This document shows positions 21,963 to 32,513 of a stretch of 64,000 bases of DNA, piece by piece. Origin of the DNA: Ypsolopha sequella (taxonomy: Eukaryota; Arthropoda; Insecta; Lepidoptera; Ypsolophidae); NCBI GenBank assembly GCA_934047225.1, contig OW203991.1:3348001-3412000 (forward strand), written 5' to 3'. The translations under genes and the position numbers were made by a program. Numbering within the stretch: the stretch's first letter is position 1; each line of letters begins with the position of its first letter. The notes beneath the pieces are model-generated. The model was not told the origin of the DNA. It did not search any database and saw only the letters and a list, made by a program, of their open reading frames with translations.

Positions 21963-21998
21963 TATATAAATAAATTGACATGCAAATATTTAATCAGT
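21963..21998 (+). promoter_or_regulatory. Core promoter of secreted paralogue B (TATA + Inr)
   Basis: TATATAAA at 21963-21970 and TCAGT at 21994-21998 (predicted +1 at A21996) give a spacing of about 31 bp, as in paralogue A. The predicted 5' UTR is about 38 nt. Confidence 0.75.
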
Positions 21999-22033
21999 CT
22001 TTATATATCTTCAAAGTGATCTAGAGAAATATC

Positions 22034-22591
22034 ATGTGGTTCAAACTAAGTCTCTTTTTGTCATTTTATGCTGCCAGTTTTTGCAGTGAAAATGAATTTG
22101 TCATACTAAAATGTTGGGGTATGGGTCGTAGAGAGGAAATTCCCAACTGCTTCACCTTTAATCGGACTGTTACAAACATGGATAGATCTAAATGTAAATG
22201 CAGTGATGATAAAGATTGGCACCTGGCTGTTTTAACATACACCGCAAAAGAAAAGTCGCTAAAGAGCAATATTGGCATTGTATTACAGGATGCTAGTGAA
22301 GTAACAGATGCTCTAACTAGTAAGTGCTCTTGTGATAGCCCAGTTACTAGTCATGATTCGGAAGTTACTCGAATTATAAACAAAGATTACGTTGTGATGT
22401 ACTTTGGACCGCCTACGGTGGAAATTATGACAAAAGAGAATAAGCTTAAGGATTTGAAGCCGCTTCCAATTGTGATGGTGCTCTTTGGTAAGAAAATTCC
22501 AAGTGTGATTGAACTGCAGCGGTTGATTGATTCAGACGAGGAACTGAAAAACGCTAAGAATGGACTGTTGATTTGTGATTTGGTGAAATAA
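22034..22591 (+). CDS. Secreted cysteine-containing protein, paralogue B
   Basis: An intact, intronless 185-residue frame in the same orientation as paralogue A, about 2.3 kb downstream. Signal peptide MWFKLSLFLSFYAASFC. The mature chain also has seven cysteines (27, 39, 54, 56, 98, 100, 181). It keeps both CxC pairs and the C-terminal LICDLVK, but has Cys27 where paralogue A has none and lacks the equivalent of A's Cys163. One N-glycosylation sequon at Asn43. No transmembrane segment after the signal. Family not recognised. Retention of frame, secretion signal, cysteine framework and promoter architecture despite low identity indicates both copies are functional and have diverged for a long time. 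Confidence 0.9.
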   Translation: MWFKLSLFLSFYAASFCSENEFVILKCWGMGRREEIPNCFTFNRTVTNMDRSKCKCSDDKDWHLAVLTYTAKEKSLKSNIGIVLQDASEVTDALTSKCSCDSPVTSHDSEVTRIINKDYVVMYFGPPTVEIMTKENKLKDLKPLPIVMVLFGKKIPSVIELQRLIDSDEELKNAKNGLLICDLVK

Positions 22592-22977
22592 GTTTAACGA
22601 CAACCTGGCAAACGTGGCTGCTAAGAACGAGTCACTGTTTTTATAATCTTAAAATAACATGAAATACAAAATCATAGAAATATACTTATTTTAGTATTTT
22701 CACCTAGCATAAATACAGATCAAATCTAGCCTTGTAGCTTAGCCATCCAACGAGGGAATGCTTCCAGCCTTTTGGGGACCCTGCCGATCGACAGCGGTGA
22801 TTTGGAAAATATATTTTATATAGTTTAATTTATAGGTAAATTTTTCTTCTAGGGTTTTGCATTTTATTATTTTATTTTAATATATGTATTGGCAGGTAAT
22901 TTTAAATTAGATTCATTTTAGTCATCGAAATAATTATAAATTTTAGTTTTATAATGTCATTGAATTTCTTGTTTATA

Positions 22978-22983
22978 AATAAA
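22978..22983 (+). terminator. Candidate polyadenylation signal for paralogue B
   Basis: First canonical AATAAA after the stop, giving a 3' UTR of about 390 nt. A non-canonical AATAAG overlaps the end of the coding frame. Confidence 0.4.
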
Positions 22984-23144
22984 TCTTGTCACAAAACCTT
23001 AAAAAAAAAAGATTAAATAAAAGTAAGTTTGATTGATATAGTCAAATCACGCGACGGCAACGGCTTAGAGAATATTTTTTATTTAGTATAATGTTTTATT
23101 TAGTACTAGCGACCCGCCCCGGCTTCGCACGGGTATGTATTATA

Positions 23145-24452
23145 CGAGGGGCATGCCAAAAGAAGTTAGATACTCTTTACTCCTTTGGTTGACACTGGCA
23201 AGTTATACATCACCTTATAGGCTGGTTGTTTGTTGATATATCTGAAAATAGAACGCACATCATTTATTTATTTTTTTATTTGGATGAGCATCATTTTTCC
23301 GAGAATCTGGCGGGAATTCGCTTGCAGCAATGGAGCTCAGTCGAAGTGATTGTCGCGATATGATTTATTATGACTATAAAAAAGTTTTAAGCCTCAAGAA
23401 TGTTTTGAACTTTTGGCTACTACTTTTGGTGAGTCTGGTTGCTCACGAACAACAGTATTTAATTGGTTTGCTGAGTTTAAAAGAGGACGGGGATGTCTCA
23501 AAGATGAAGCGAAGACAGGTCGGCTGCCAACCGCGGTCACAGAAGAAAACGTTCGTGCAGTCGAAAAACTTATTCGCGAAAACCAACGAATTATGTATGT
23601 AGAGCTGGAGCGAGAACAGGGAATTGGATCAGCAGCAATGCAAACCATAATTCACGACCACCTTTCTCTCCGTAAATGTTGTTTGAGATGGGTGCCGCAC
23701 AAACTTACCGATGAGCAGGAAGACCGTCGGTTGGATTGGTGCCTATTCATGATAGATAAATTCGACAGTGGCGAGAAAAAAAATGTGTATGATATACTGA
23801 CTGGTGATGAAACATGGCTTTATAACTATGATCCCGAAACAAAGTGACATTCGACTGTATGGTGCTTTGAAGATGAGCCAACTCCAACGAAATGTCGCCG
23901 TGCACGAAGCACACAGAAACAAATGGTCGTCTCGTTTTTCAGCAAAACGGATCATATTGCTACTGTAGTGCTAGAGAATCAAAGAACGATGAACTCCGAA
24001 TGGTATGTGACAGTTTGTGCTCCAACAGTAATATCAGCTTGGTGTGACAAGCGACCGAAGTCAGGAATCCGACGCCTTCTCAGGCACCACGACAATGCGG
24101 CGTCGCACACGTCTGCCAAAACACTTGACTTTTTCGACTCAAAAAATGCGTCAATCCTCCTTCACTCACCATATTCCTCTGACCTAGCACCTTGTGATTT
24201 TACCTGTTTCCAAAAATCAAAGAAAAACTAAAGGGGAAGAAGTTTGAAAGCAAAGAAGATGCACTGGCTGCCTATATTTTAGAGATTTCTGAGGTGTCTA
24301 AAGAAGAGTGGTCATTGGTATTTTCCAATTAGTTCAGACGTATGGAAAAGTGTATACGTGCTCAGGGTGAATACTTCGAAAAGATCGATACTTGTAATAA
24401 AGAATAAATTTTATAATTTTTGAGTATCTAATTTCTTTTGGCATGCCCCTCG
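23145..24452 (+). mobile_element. Mariner transposon, 1308 bp
   Basis: Terminal inverted repeats of 31 bp (23145-23175 and 24422-24452; outer part CGAGGGGCATGCC) differ at one base. Each end abuts TA (23143-23144 and 24453-24454), the mariner target duplication. The interior is a mariner transposase pseudogene. Confidence 0.95.
23330..24407 (+). pseudogene. Mariner transposase (DD34D), broken
   Basis: The DDE transposase of the enclosing mariner. The paired helix-turn-helix region reads TTVFNWFAEFKRG. The catalytic triad is visible: TGDETW, then HHDNAASHTS, then the Asp of LAPCD, with 34 residues between the last two Asp (DD34D, classic mariner). Lesions seen: a frameshift near 23380, TGA at 23845-23847, a frameshift near 24203 and TAG at 24330-24332. 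The chain would end at TAA 24405-24407. It cannot make active enzyme. Confidence 0.9.
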
Positions 24453-24609
24453 TACATATAAACCTTCCTCTTGAATCATTCTATCTATTAAAAAAACTGC
24501 ATCAAAATCCGTTGAGTAGTTTTAAAGATCTAAGCATACATAGGGACAGACAGCGGGAAGCGACTTTGTTTTATACTATGTAGTGATAGTGATTATGTTT
24601 TATTTAGTA

Positions 24610-24960
24610 TCCATCCATCCGTCAGCCTAGTTCGTCCACTGCTGGACATAAGCCTTTCCAGGGCTTTGCCACTCCCGGCGGTCATCCTGAAAGAATTGCC
24701 CATACTCACACACGCTGGGCAGGTGGGTTGATGAGCGCGGTGCCGGAACCCTCACACCAGTGACGCCGCTGAACGTCCTCAGTCTGTTCCATATAAGGCC
24801 CGGCTATTAGGGATGGATATACCGCCATCCATCGGTCACAGGCATTGTGGGCTTCCTGGTTTTTTGCCTGTGAGCTGTCCTCTTACTCTCCCCCGAATTA
24901 CTTCGAGGGGGTCTCCAAGTAAGATGGTGGTGCCTCCACAGTCGGCATCAGCTCTACCGC
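24610..24960 (-). repeat. SINE of the TGATGGATGGA-tail family, near full length
   Basis: All blocks of the family are present in reverse, from CCATCCATCCGTCAGCC to GCATCAGCTCTACC. It starts about 25 bp beyond the Helitron-like element. Confidence 0.75.
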
Positions 24961-25835
24961 CATATTTAGTCTAATGTTTTATTTAGTACAAGGTTTTAGG
25001 GCTTTTTCTTTTATTTTAGGATTATTTAGTTTTAAATGAAGTTATTTTTTTGTTATTTAAGTTTTACAATGAATAAGTAATCCTTATTGGAGATATTGTA
25101 ATTGTTACTGATCGATCAATAAATGACCCTGGGCTTTCTGTGAAAAATCGACGGTGGCAGCGGACGTGCGAAACCCTTATAACATTTTGTCTGGTGGTGG
25201 CAATATATTTGCCATCGTATTTTTCTCAACTTCAAAAATACAATGACAATATAAACAATACAAAATATATAAAAAAAACAATATTAGCTCAATAGACTTT
25301 GTTTTTTTAAACAAAATAATACTTAAATAACATTAAAAAACTAGACTACTTATACATTAATATCAGCTATGAATATAAAAGTATATATAAAAAAATATGA
25401 GACAAATAAATGAAAAATATACCTCTAGCTCTGACTAAATAATAATCGAAAATAATATATATATATACATATAAATTTATATACATAAGGTGCAATTCGT
25501 TCAACCGCCCAAAAATCTATTAAGAGGTTCAATAGGTGATATTGGGTGATATAGACTACACATGAGAACATACGTCGAGGTGAATACGATTTACAACCCT
25601 AGGGAGGTAAGTAAATTTGAAAATCAAACGAAGATCCTTTCTTCGTTTTTGGGACAAGACCTCATATTTGAGGCAAGACGCTTAAAAGTGACACAATAAA
25701 TTGGTTTTCCTTTTTTAACGATTGCCCCTGGCCAGCAAGAAAATAGAATAAGAAAAAAAAAAACTGGCGCCACGCAAATCTTGTTGTAAATATATTTTTA
25801 ACGAATAAAAATTGAATTCATGAGATAATGATGAT
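24961..25835. other. AT-rich intergenic DNA, nothing recognised
   Basis: No gene or repeat boundary is supported in this stretch. Confidence 0.45.
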
Positions 25836-25998
25836 TTTGATTTGACGCCTGAATCGATAAAACTACAGGCAAAGGCAGTCGTAGAAAACCTGTTACCTCA
25901 GATTTCAAAAGAGAGATATTTGAGAACCTATAACGATTTTATCAAGTGGCGGACTGAAAAGAAAGTACTAAAATCTTTGTCGGAACGTGTACTTTTTG
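25836..25998 (+). pseudogene. Tyrosine-recombinase-like N-terminal fragment (Crypton-like)
   Basis: The frame reads DFDLTPESIKLQAKAV, then LLPQISKERYLRTYNDFIKW and RTEKKVLKSL. This resembles the SAM-like core-binding region of the insect Crypton-type tyrosine recombinases. It has no start codon (TGA lies just upstream) and is cut off after SERVLF at about 25998. The catalytic half (R...HxxR...Y) is missing. It could be an orphaned exon, since GTAAGT follows, but no partner exon was found. Confidence 0.5.
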
Positions 25999-26040
25999 TA
26001 AGTTGTTTTTTATTTCCTCGCACTAGTGATGAAAAGTAGA

Positions 26041-26227
26041 GTATTGCACTCGAGTGTAAGTGATCAGTTACACCCTAGAACCATACTCGGGCGTAATTGA
26101 TGATTCACCTCCCTTATATAACAATCTACTATTGATATATACGGTCAAATAATATGTACTGAATACAATATACAGTAATGTATGCGATCAAATGATAAGG
26201 TAACATCTATAATTATCTACTACATAC
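26041..26227. other. Short non-coding spacer
   Basis: Nothing recognised. Confidence 0.4.
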
Positions 26228-26490
26228 TAATAGGTTGCATATCTAAATAAATGCCTAACTTCACCCATTCGATTAGTCTTGCTAAGAAGAACGGGCAAGA
26301 AACTTAGCAAGATGATGTTTTTTTTTTTACATAAAACTTATACTATACAACAAATTACTTATATCTACTTTAACCAAGGGATAAGAAAATAAAATACAAG
26401 ACAGCAGGAATTCAGGTTAATGAAAAAAAGAAAAACATATATATCTTTGCCTACCTCTCTTATATGGTCTATTTCCTTTTATCTTTATCA
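26228..26490 (-). repeat. LINE 3' fragment
   Basis: It matches 2490-2700 in reverse (AGAAGAACGGGCAAGAAACTTAG, quoted in part: AACGGGCAAGAAACTTAGC). Confidence 0.5.
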
Positions 26491-26559
26491 AAATATGTTT
26501 CTTTTTAAAACTACACGTGTCTATGTTTTTAGGAGACTAAGGAGTTAGGATATCATAAG

Positions 26560-26830
26560 TTTAAAAAGAAAAATAAAACGAATTGCAATTTCGTGTTCAG
26601 AGTATAGAGATGTTTGCTTTATTTTATAATTGCAATAATAATAACGAAAATAAATACATTTTGTTGATTTTATATATTTAAAGCCATTAATCGCTATAAT
26701 ATGCTGTCCTGCTGTCAGTGTAAGGCATGTGAGGTAAGGCAGGCGCGGCGTCGTCCGAATATCAAACTGAACGCAACCTACAAGTTTGAGGAAAAAAAAA
26801 ACATGGCGCTTATTTGTTGCGAAAAATCCT
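26560..26830. repeat. Dispersed repeat, inverted copy of 34965-35220
   Basis: Shared blocks include GAATTGCAATTTCGTGTTC, GTTTGCTTTATTTTATAATTG and a conserved centre near TATAATATGCTGTCCTGCTG. No coding potential supported. Confidence 0.6.
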
Positions 26831-27587
26831 CTTAATATCTTTGGTATTTCTGTTAAAACTAGGCTAAAAGAAAGTACCTGAAAATACCTGTCTGACGAGA
26901 AAACTACAATTAGAAATTCCTTACCCCCAAATACCCTCTTCTCAACAAGACAAACACCTAATGTTATCCTGGTGACATCAGCTAAGTACTCTTGTCTTCA
27001 CCACGGTAATGTGACCTCTGTAGAAGCCTTTGTGCCTTGGCATAGCGGTGACATTGAAAGGTCTGCACATAACGGTGGCCATCAGAAAGAATGTGCAAAT
27101 CACGGGTACAACTCCTTGTCACGCACAATTTACGGCCTCCGTGACAGTGTTAATGTTGCGTTCCAATGTTGCACACGACACGACAAAATTACCAAATTGG
27201 TAAATATTTAAAGGTGTGAGGTAAAAACCCTTACCTATAGCGAAGAATATAAACATTCACCTCCCCTCGCGAGTTTATTGGCGAACAAAAAAAAGGAGAT
27301 GTCGCGTTTTTAAAAATTGTCTTTCGAAAATGGCCTCAGCACCAGACACTCAAAAGGGCAAAAGGCTCATGATTGGTTCAAACAGTGTGTCATGCATGCG
27401 ACACTGAGCCATAGCCGTGATTGGCCGACTTATAAGCCAGGGGTACTAGCATGAACTTTGTATCGACTCGACATCGATTCGATAACTAAAAATGTAACTC
27501 TTATTTCATTGCAATAAGGGTTATCGTATAGAATGTATCGATTATATCTGTCAAATCTATCTAATCGACGCTTACGTGCTCACATAG
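26831..27587. other. Unassigned region
   Basis: Higher-GC patch at about 26980-27180 with only short frames. Nothing recognised. Confidence 0.4.
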
Positions 27588-27740
27588 TTAGAATAGAATA
27601 GAATAGAATAGAAAAAACTTTATTGGTGTCACACAATTAAAATACAATATAATCAATAACAAACAAAACATACCAAACATAACAAACGACGCTGGTCTTC
27701 CGTGGACACCTCCCAGGGTAACATGCAACATAAGTAGCAC
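27588..27740 (-). repeat. LINE 3' end with (TTCTA)n tail
   Basis: The AGAATAGAATAGAATAG run at 27588-27613 is the tail; ACTTTATTGGTGTCACAC follows. Read on the minus strand this is a retrotransposon 3' end with polyadenylation-like AATAAAG. Confidence 0.5.
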
Positions 27741-27910
27741 CTAATATCTTAACCCGTAGAATTATTTAATTGAGATGACAATTTAATACAATAGACTCGC
27801 AGTACGATCCTACCTTATATAGTTGGTTAGTTAGTATTGGAGTAACTATATTATAGTCTTTTTTAGCCACTTTTGTGTTTTAACCATCTACATACATACT
27901 CAGCTATGAT
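27741..27910. other. Short non-coding spacer
   Basis: Nothing recognised. Confidence 0.35.
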
Positions 27911-28217
27911 TAGGGTTCCGTACCCAAAGGGCAACCAACGGGACCCCATTACTAAGACTCCGCTGTCTGTCTGTCTGTCCGTCTGTCCGTCTGTCCGTCA
28001 ACAGGCTGTATCTCATGAACCGTGATAGCTAAACAGTCGAAATTTTCACAGATGATGTATTTCTGTAGCCGCTATAACAACAAATACTAAAAAACAGAAC
28101 AAAATTAATATTTAACGAGGCTCCCATACAACAAACATGTTTTTTTGCCGTTTTTATAGATAATGGTACGGAACCCATCGTGCGCGAGTCCGACTCGCAC
28201 TTGACCGGTTTTTTCTA
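27911..28217 (-). repeat. GGTTCCGTACCC dispersed repeat, full unit
   Basis: From GGGTTCCGTACCCAAAGGG through (CTGTCCGT)n to CACTTGACCGG. Closely similar to 7594-7917. Confidence 0.75.
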
Positions 28218-28739
28218 GTAGCATCTTGCAATCGTTTACATTTGGCTAGTGAATGCAAATGTACTTTTTAACCCTCGCACTCGACTTTCTACTGTTCCCG
28301 TTGTAACTAGCCAATATAGACTGAAGTTCACTGTCTCTGAACGCTGCCGTCGCGCATCGTCGCCCGTACATGTGCTCGGCACAGTTTTCGTGGGGTCATG
28401 TTTTACTGCTATTCAGACTTCTATGTTTTTTAGTTTCCCGTCTATAATATTTTAGCGTACAGTAGACTTCTTCGTAAAATAATCATTTATAGCTTAGCAA
28501 GGATGAGGAGAATGGAAACAAGATCCGCTTCGAACCCATCCAGGCCCAGTATTGCCCAGACCCATTAGAATAGCAAATCACCATATCGTGTTTCAGTGAC
28601 CACTTTAGACCTTGTACCTTATCGTATTATGGTTTTAGCTTTCCTTTCATGGGAATGGCAGATTGTAAGTGAATAAAATTAAGGCTACCACTTTGAATTT
28701 ATTGGATCGTAGGCGATTACACTTTGTTGTCCAGTTTTA
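28218..28739. other. Unassigned region
   Basis: No supported gene; a GC-richer patch near 28330-28400 is only briefly open. Confidence 0.4.
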
Positions 28740-29255
28740 TTTGTTCATTTAAGAGAGGTTTCACAGCCGAATTGTGAAGTACCCGTCTTTTTCTATTTAA
28801 TCGAAAGAGAACACTTAAATTCAAAATTCACTCAATAGTTATTCCATCCATCAATCAGCCTAGTTCGTCCACTGCTGGACAAAAGCCTTTCCAAGACTTT
28901 GCCACTCCCGGCGGTCATCCTGGAAGAATTGCCCATACTCACACACGCCGGGCAGGTGGGTTGGTGAGCGCGGTGCCAGAACCCTCGCACCAGTGACGCT
29001 GCCCGTCACCAGTCTGTTCCACATAAGGCCCGGCTATTAGGGATAGATACCGCCATCCATCGCTCCCAGGCATGGTGGGTCTCCTGGTTTTTTGCCTGTG
29101 AGCTGTCTTCTTACTCTCCCTCGAATTACTTCGAGGGGGTTTCCGAGTAAGATGGTGGTACCTCCACAGTCGAGCCCAGCATCAGCTCCACCACCTGTAG
29201 TTATAGTTAGTTTATAGTTATTCAATAAAACCTTATTACCTATGTATTGTATTAG
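28740..29255. mobile_element. MITE fragment (family K) split by a SINE
   Basis: Sequence before 28853 (AGCCGAATTGTGAAG, CACTTAAATTCAAAATTCAC) and after 29205 (TTCAATAAAACCTTATTACC) matches 42355-42586 in reverse. The SINE at 28853-29198 sits between. Confidence 0.55.
28853..29198 (-). repeat. SINE of the TGATGGATGGA-tail family, near full length
   Basis: From CCATCCATCAATCAGCC to GCATCAGCTCCACCACC, with all internal blocks. Nested in family K. Confidence 0.75.
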
Positions 29256-29564
29256 CGGATAGACAGACCGACAGAAAAACACAAAGCTCGTTGGGGGTTC
29301 TCATTTTTTACAGATCCCTAAATACGGTGATTTTAGTGACCTCATATTTATTCACGGATATTGTTCGAAGGCATTTTTTGCCGAAGTTTAAACATGTTTA
29401 CATGTTTAGTCATTCGAAATCCCATCAAAGCTACATCTAGTCATCTTTTTTTATGAATACTTTAAATTGCTCATCTATTCATAAATGACAGCTTATCTAA
29501 ACAAGTTGGTAAGTGATGGAAGAAGAAGTGTTTTGTTTGGTGTAAAGGATGTGTTATTTGTATA

Positions 29565-30190
29565 CAGTGTGTCCCTCGTACAAGTGCACATCTGAAAGTG
29601 GATGAAACTAGTTCTAAATATATCGACAAAAACAAAGAAAAATTTTTTCTGTTTTTTTTTTTTACGAGTATCTTGAAAAAATACTCCACCTGGGTATCTT
29701 TGTATGGGACGCAAGCGCAGTGCGTTTGGTTAACCGCTCGTAGAAAATATTTTATTGATAATAGAACGTTGTATTTTTTTTTTGTTAGATAGATAATGGA
29801 ATAGGCAATGATAAATAGGAATAAAAGTATAGTAAAACGGGGACATTATTTTGAAAAAATTGACTATTACTGAAAAAAAAGACGGAAAAATTAAAGAAAT
29901 AATCATTTAGAATATTATTTTTATGGTAATGGTAGTTGATTATGTTTTGTTTTTGATTTGGTATGCAACGTCTATTGTTAAGGATTATAACAGTTTCATT
30001 TCATTGCATTACTCGCGATAGATCAAAAGTTATGACATATTTTATCCATAGTCTCCATGATAGGCAAAAAAAAATTTAAAACGTAAATTTATAAAACAAA
30101 GATTTTCTAAAAAAAAAACATTTTTTTGTCGATAAAATAAGGTCTAGTTTCACCCCTTTTCGGATGTGCACTTGTACGAGGGACACACTG
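29565..30190. mobile_element. TIR element with 33-bp inverted repeats
   Basis: 29565-29597 (starting CAGTGTGTCCCTCGTACAAG) and 30158-30190 are inverted copies with one mismatch. Length 626 bp. TA precedes the left end but not the right, so superfamily is open. No coding capacity. Confidence 0.75.
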
Positions 30191-30231
30191 TCTCCTTTGT
30201 TAGGGATATCTATGTTTGTTAGGATATAGGT

Positions 30232-30239
30232 ATTCCAGT
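30232..30239. repeat. Left 8-bp target duplication
   Basis: ATTCCAGT, identical to 33677-33684 on the far side of the element. Confidence 0.85.
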
Positions 30240-30279
30240 CTCAGAATAAGGAATACAAATAGAAGCCTGGCTAAAATAA

Positions 30280-31029
30280 TACGCGGAGAAAGACACCTAT
30301 CCTTAATTTTCTTACGACATTCTAGTGCGTTAGAGAGAGATGGATATGTATTGGTTTTTTCTTAATTAGGTAGGTTGTCACTAGTTCGTTGCTTTGCTAG
30401 TGATGTAACAATGTCGATTTTTGACTACGATAAATAAACCAAATCGAAATGAACCACGACCAATCTGCTTACCACACATTATATCGTATCAAAGTGTGAA
30501 AAAAAAGAGAATGCAGGAGGCACCGACCTTTCTGGTGACATCCTCTTGCTTTGGAAGGAGGCAAAGAGAATTAATAGCAAAGCGGTCTCTGTCTACCCCA
30601 GTGAGACACATGTTATATTGTGTAAATAAGGAATTAATAAAAGGATATCTTTCGTTTAGCATAATACTTTTTATTAAGTACAAATTACTATATCGTAGGC
30701 AGGTAGGTACATAAGTTAAGTCCAAAATTGTGCTTGTTTCTAGTACAAAAAATGATGAGCGATGACAGCGCAATTACTACAGAGGTAATTTAATTTTTTT
30801 TATTATTATATCAAATAAACATCAACTTATCTTGAATAATAACTGATAACAAATAATGAACGATTAAAATACCTTATAACCTGTAATAAGAAATCAAATT
30901 ATGTGCAGTTCAAGTCAATAAGCATTCCCAAAATTAATTTCACGAAAGAACTACCCTGCCAAAGTACTTTTATTGTCAACCACTAAGTACGAAAATGTCT
31001 TGATCTGCGGAATTTCTTCGTGAAGTCGA
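30280..31029. other. 3' flank of the THAP gene inside the transposon
   Basis: No transposase-like frame was found on either strand. It contains the polyadenylation signal of the THAP gene. Confidence 0.5.
30969..30974 (-). terminator. Polyadenylation signal of the THAP gene
   Basis: AATAAA on the minus strand, 56 nt past the stop codon (31032-31030). Confidence 0.6.
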
Positions 31030-31824
31030 TCACGGAAGTAACGTACAAGTTCTGAACAGGCCTTTCAGAACGATTTGCGAACATAGAAGTATGCACTTTT
31101 CTACACCACAAACATCCATAGGTACTGGTTCTCTTGCCTAAAATTGAAAAATTATCGAGTTAATATACTATAGTATAGTACAAGCACGTACCTACAAACA
31201 AGATTGATAATGCAATTATACATAATTATTTAAAGGTTACCAATGTGTCTGTATCTGGTAAATATAACGTCGCTAAAGCATCTGCTTTTAACCGTCTCCA
31301 TGTTAAATTTTCGTTTGGTCCAAAAGAATCCGGCGTAAAGTGTTTCGAACAAATATGACTGCTTTTTTTAATTGGCCAATTGGGTCTAATTATTCGTCTA
31401 AGCCATCCACTTTTTAATTCTTCCCTTTTTGGAAATCTGTAACAAAAAGATATGGCAATAATTATTCGGCATTATTTTTCTTTTAACTCGCGCTGCAATT
31501 AATCTGCGGTTTCATCCTTTATGCACGGCTGCCACGGGAACCAATGTTCGATAGTTTGCGACACGGACTTTAGTACATCACTATGCGAAAAAACATAACC
31601 TCTACTAGTCTGCAGAAAATCTATATAAAACAGGCAAATATCGGTGTAGAATTGAACACGAGTATAATTTACAAGAACTACTATTATTGTTACTGAGTTT
31701 TAGGTATGATCCTGCAACTTATTAACATAAAAACTATCAGAACTCACCGATGAAATGATATTGCTTCATTGTTGTTTTCTTTTCTTCCTGTATGCGATTT
31801 ACAGCCTTCAATCGGACAAGACAT
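31030..31824 (-). CDS. THAP-domain protein, 126 aa, three exons
   Basis: Exons 31824-31748, 31436-31241 and 31137-31030 on the minus strand total 381 bp and join in one frame, through GT-AG introns (GTGAGT...TTACAG, GTAACC...TTTTAG), to a TGA stop. Residues 3-84 form a THAP zinc finger: Cys3-x4-Cys8, Pro28, Trp37, Cys55-x2-His58, Phe59 and an AVPTIF-like box ALATLY (79-84). THAP domains are C2CH sequence-specific DNA-binding modules found in P-element transposases and host regulators. Here only 42 residues follow, with four more cysteines (101, 106, 110, 122) and no DDE-type region. It lies inside the 30240-33676 transposon, so it may be a truncated transposase or a repressor-like DNA-binding product. 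It has intact splice sites, frame and poly(A) signal. Confidence 0.8.
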
Positions 31825-32097
31825 TTTATTACAATGTTAAAAAAACAATCGACACAAACAATAATAAATCACACTTTCACGAATTTTGAGAGGAAGAGCA
31901 CCAAAATATTTAATTTCTCTCGGTGAAGCTGTAAACTTTCGCAAAATGCATTCGACATTTCGATGCCACCAAATTAAGATGTGATGCCCGCAACGAACGA
32001 TATTACAACACAACGGTACAATGAGAGACATATTTAATTTGATGGTATTATAATATTTAAAATACATCCAAATTACATCCGTCTGACATTTGTTTGC

Positions 32098-32126
32098 AAT
32101 GATCTTCCAGCCTGGAAGATCATTGT
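32098..32126. repeat. 29-bp palindrome upstream of the THAP gene
   Basis: CAATGATCTTCCAG and its exact inverse flank a single C. It lies about 280 bp upstream of the THAP start. Confidence 0.6.
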
Positions 32127-32513
32127 TTGTTTGGTTCAATCTAGTGACACACTAGGAAAAAATATAAAGTGCGGTTTGGTGTTTCATTCACTCGTACACA
32201 GGAGTAATTTACGTTAGATGAGTACAATGGCTAATGCCCAGTCACACCCCCGTCACTTCATAGTCAAGGCTCAAGTTATTTACCTACACTCTCCCGCGCG
32301 CATCTGGCTTGTCTGCACACGCTTGTGTGTGTGCGTGAGCTAGTCTAGGGCTGGCAGCAATCGTGTGAGCGTTGTCGCCCGAGAGGGACACAATATAAGT
32401 CAGCAAATTATGTGATTCTCTTCCTAAATTTTAGCGTAGTCCAATTTCTGGTTCCACGTGGATTAATCAGTATTAAAAAAATATATGTATATATATATAT
32501 ATATGTATATATA
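32127..32513. other. Upstream region of the THAP gene, GC-richer
   Basis: Contains CTCCCGCGCGCATC and other GC-rich stretches with no supported frame. A (TA)n run follows at about 32484-32512. Confidence 0.4.

Larger units (their letters stand above)
23106..24586 (-). mobile_element. Helitron-like repeat interrupted by a mariner
   Basis: On the minus strand it begins TCACTACATAG (24586) and ends GGGGCGGGTCGCTAG (23106) followed by T, preceded by a small CCCG/CGGG hairpin. These ends fit a non-autonomous Helitron like those called Lep1 in Lepidoptera (assignment from memory). The mariner at 23145-24452 interrupts it. An uninterrupted relative is at 41470-41631. Confidence 0.65.

Noticed and set aside
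27588..27613. Possible CRISPR-like or telomeric tandem repeat
   Set aside because: It is a (TTCTA)n retrotransposon tail of about five units; no spacer structure occurs anywhere in the window.
31837..32139. 100-codon minus-strand frame just upstream of the THAP gene
   Set aside because: It contains the 29-bp palindrome, matches no family and would lie in the THAP leader.
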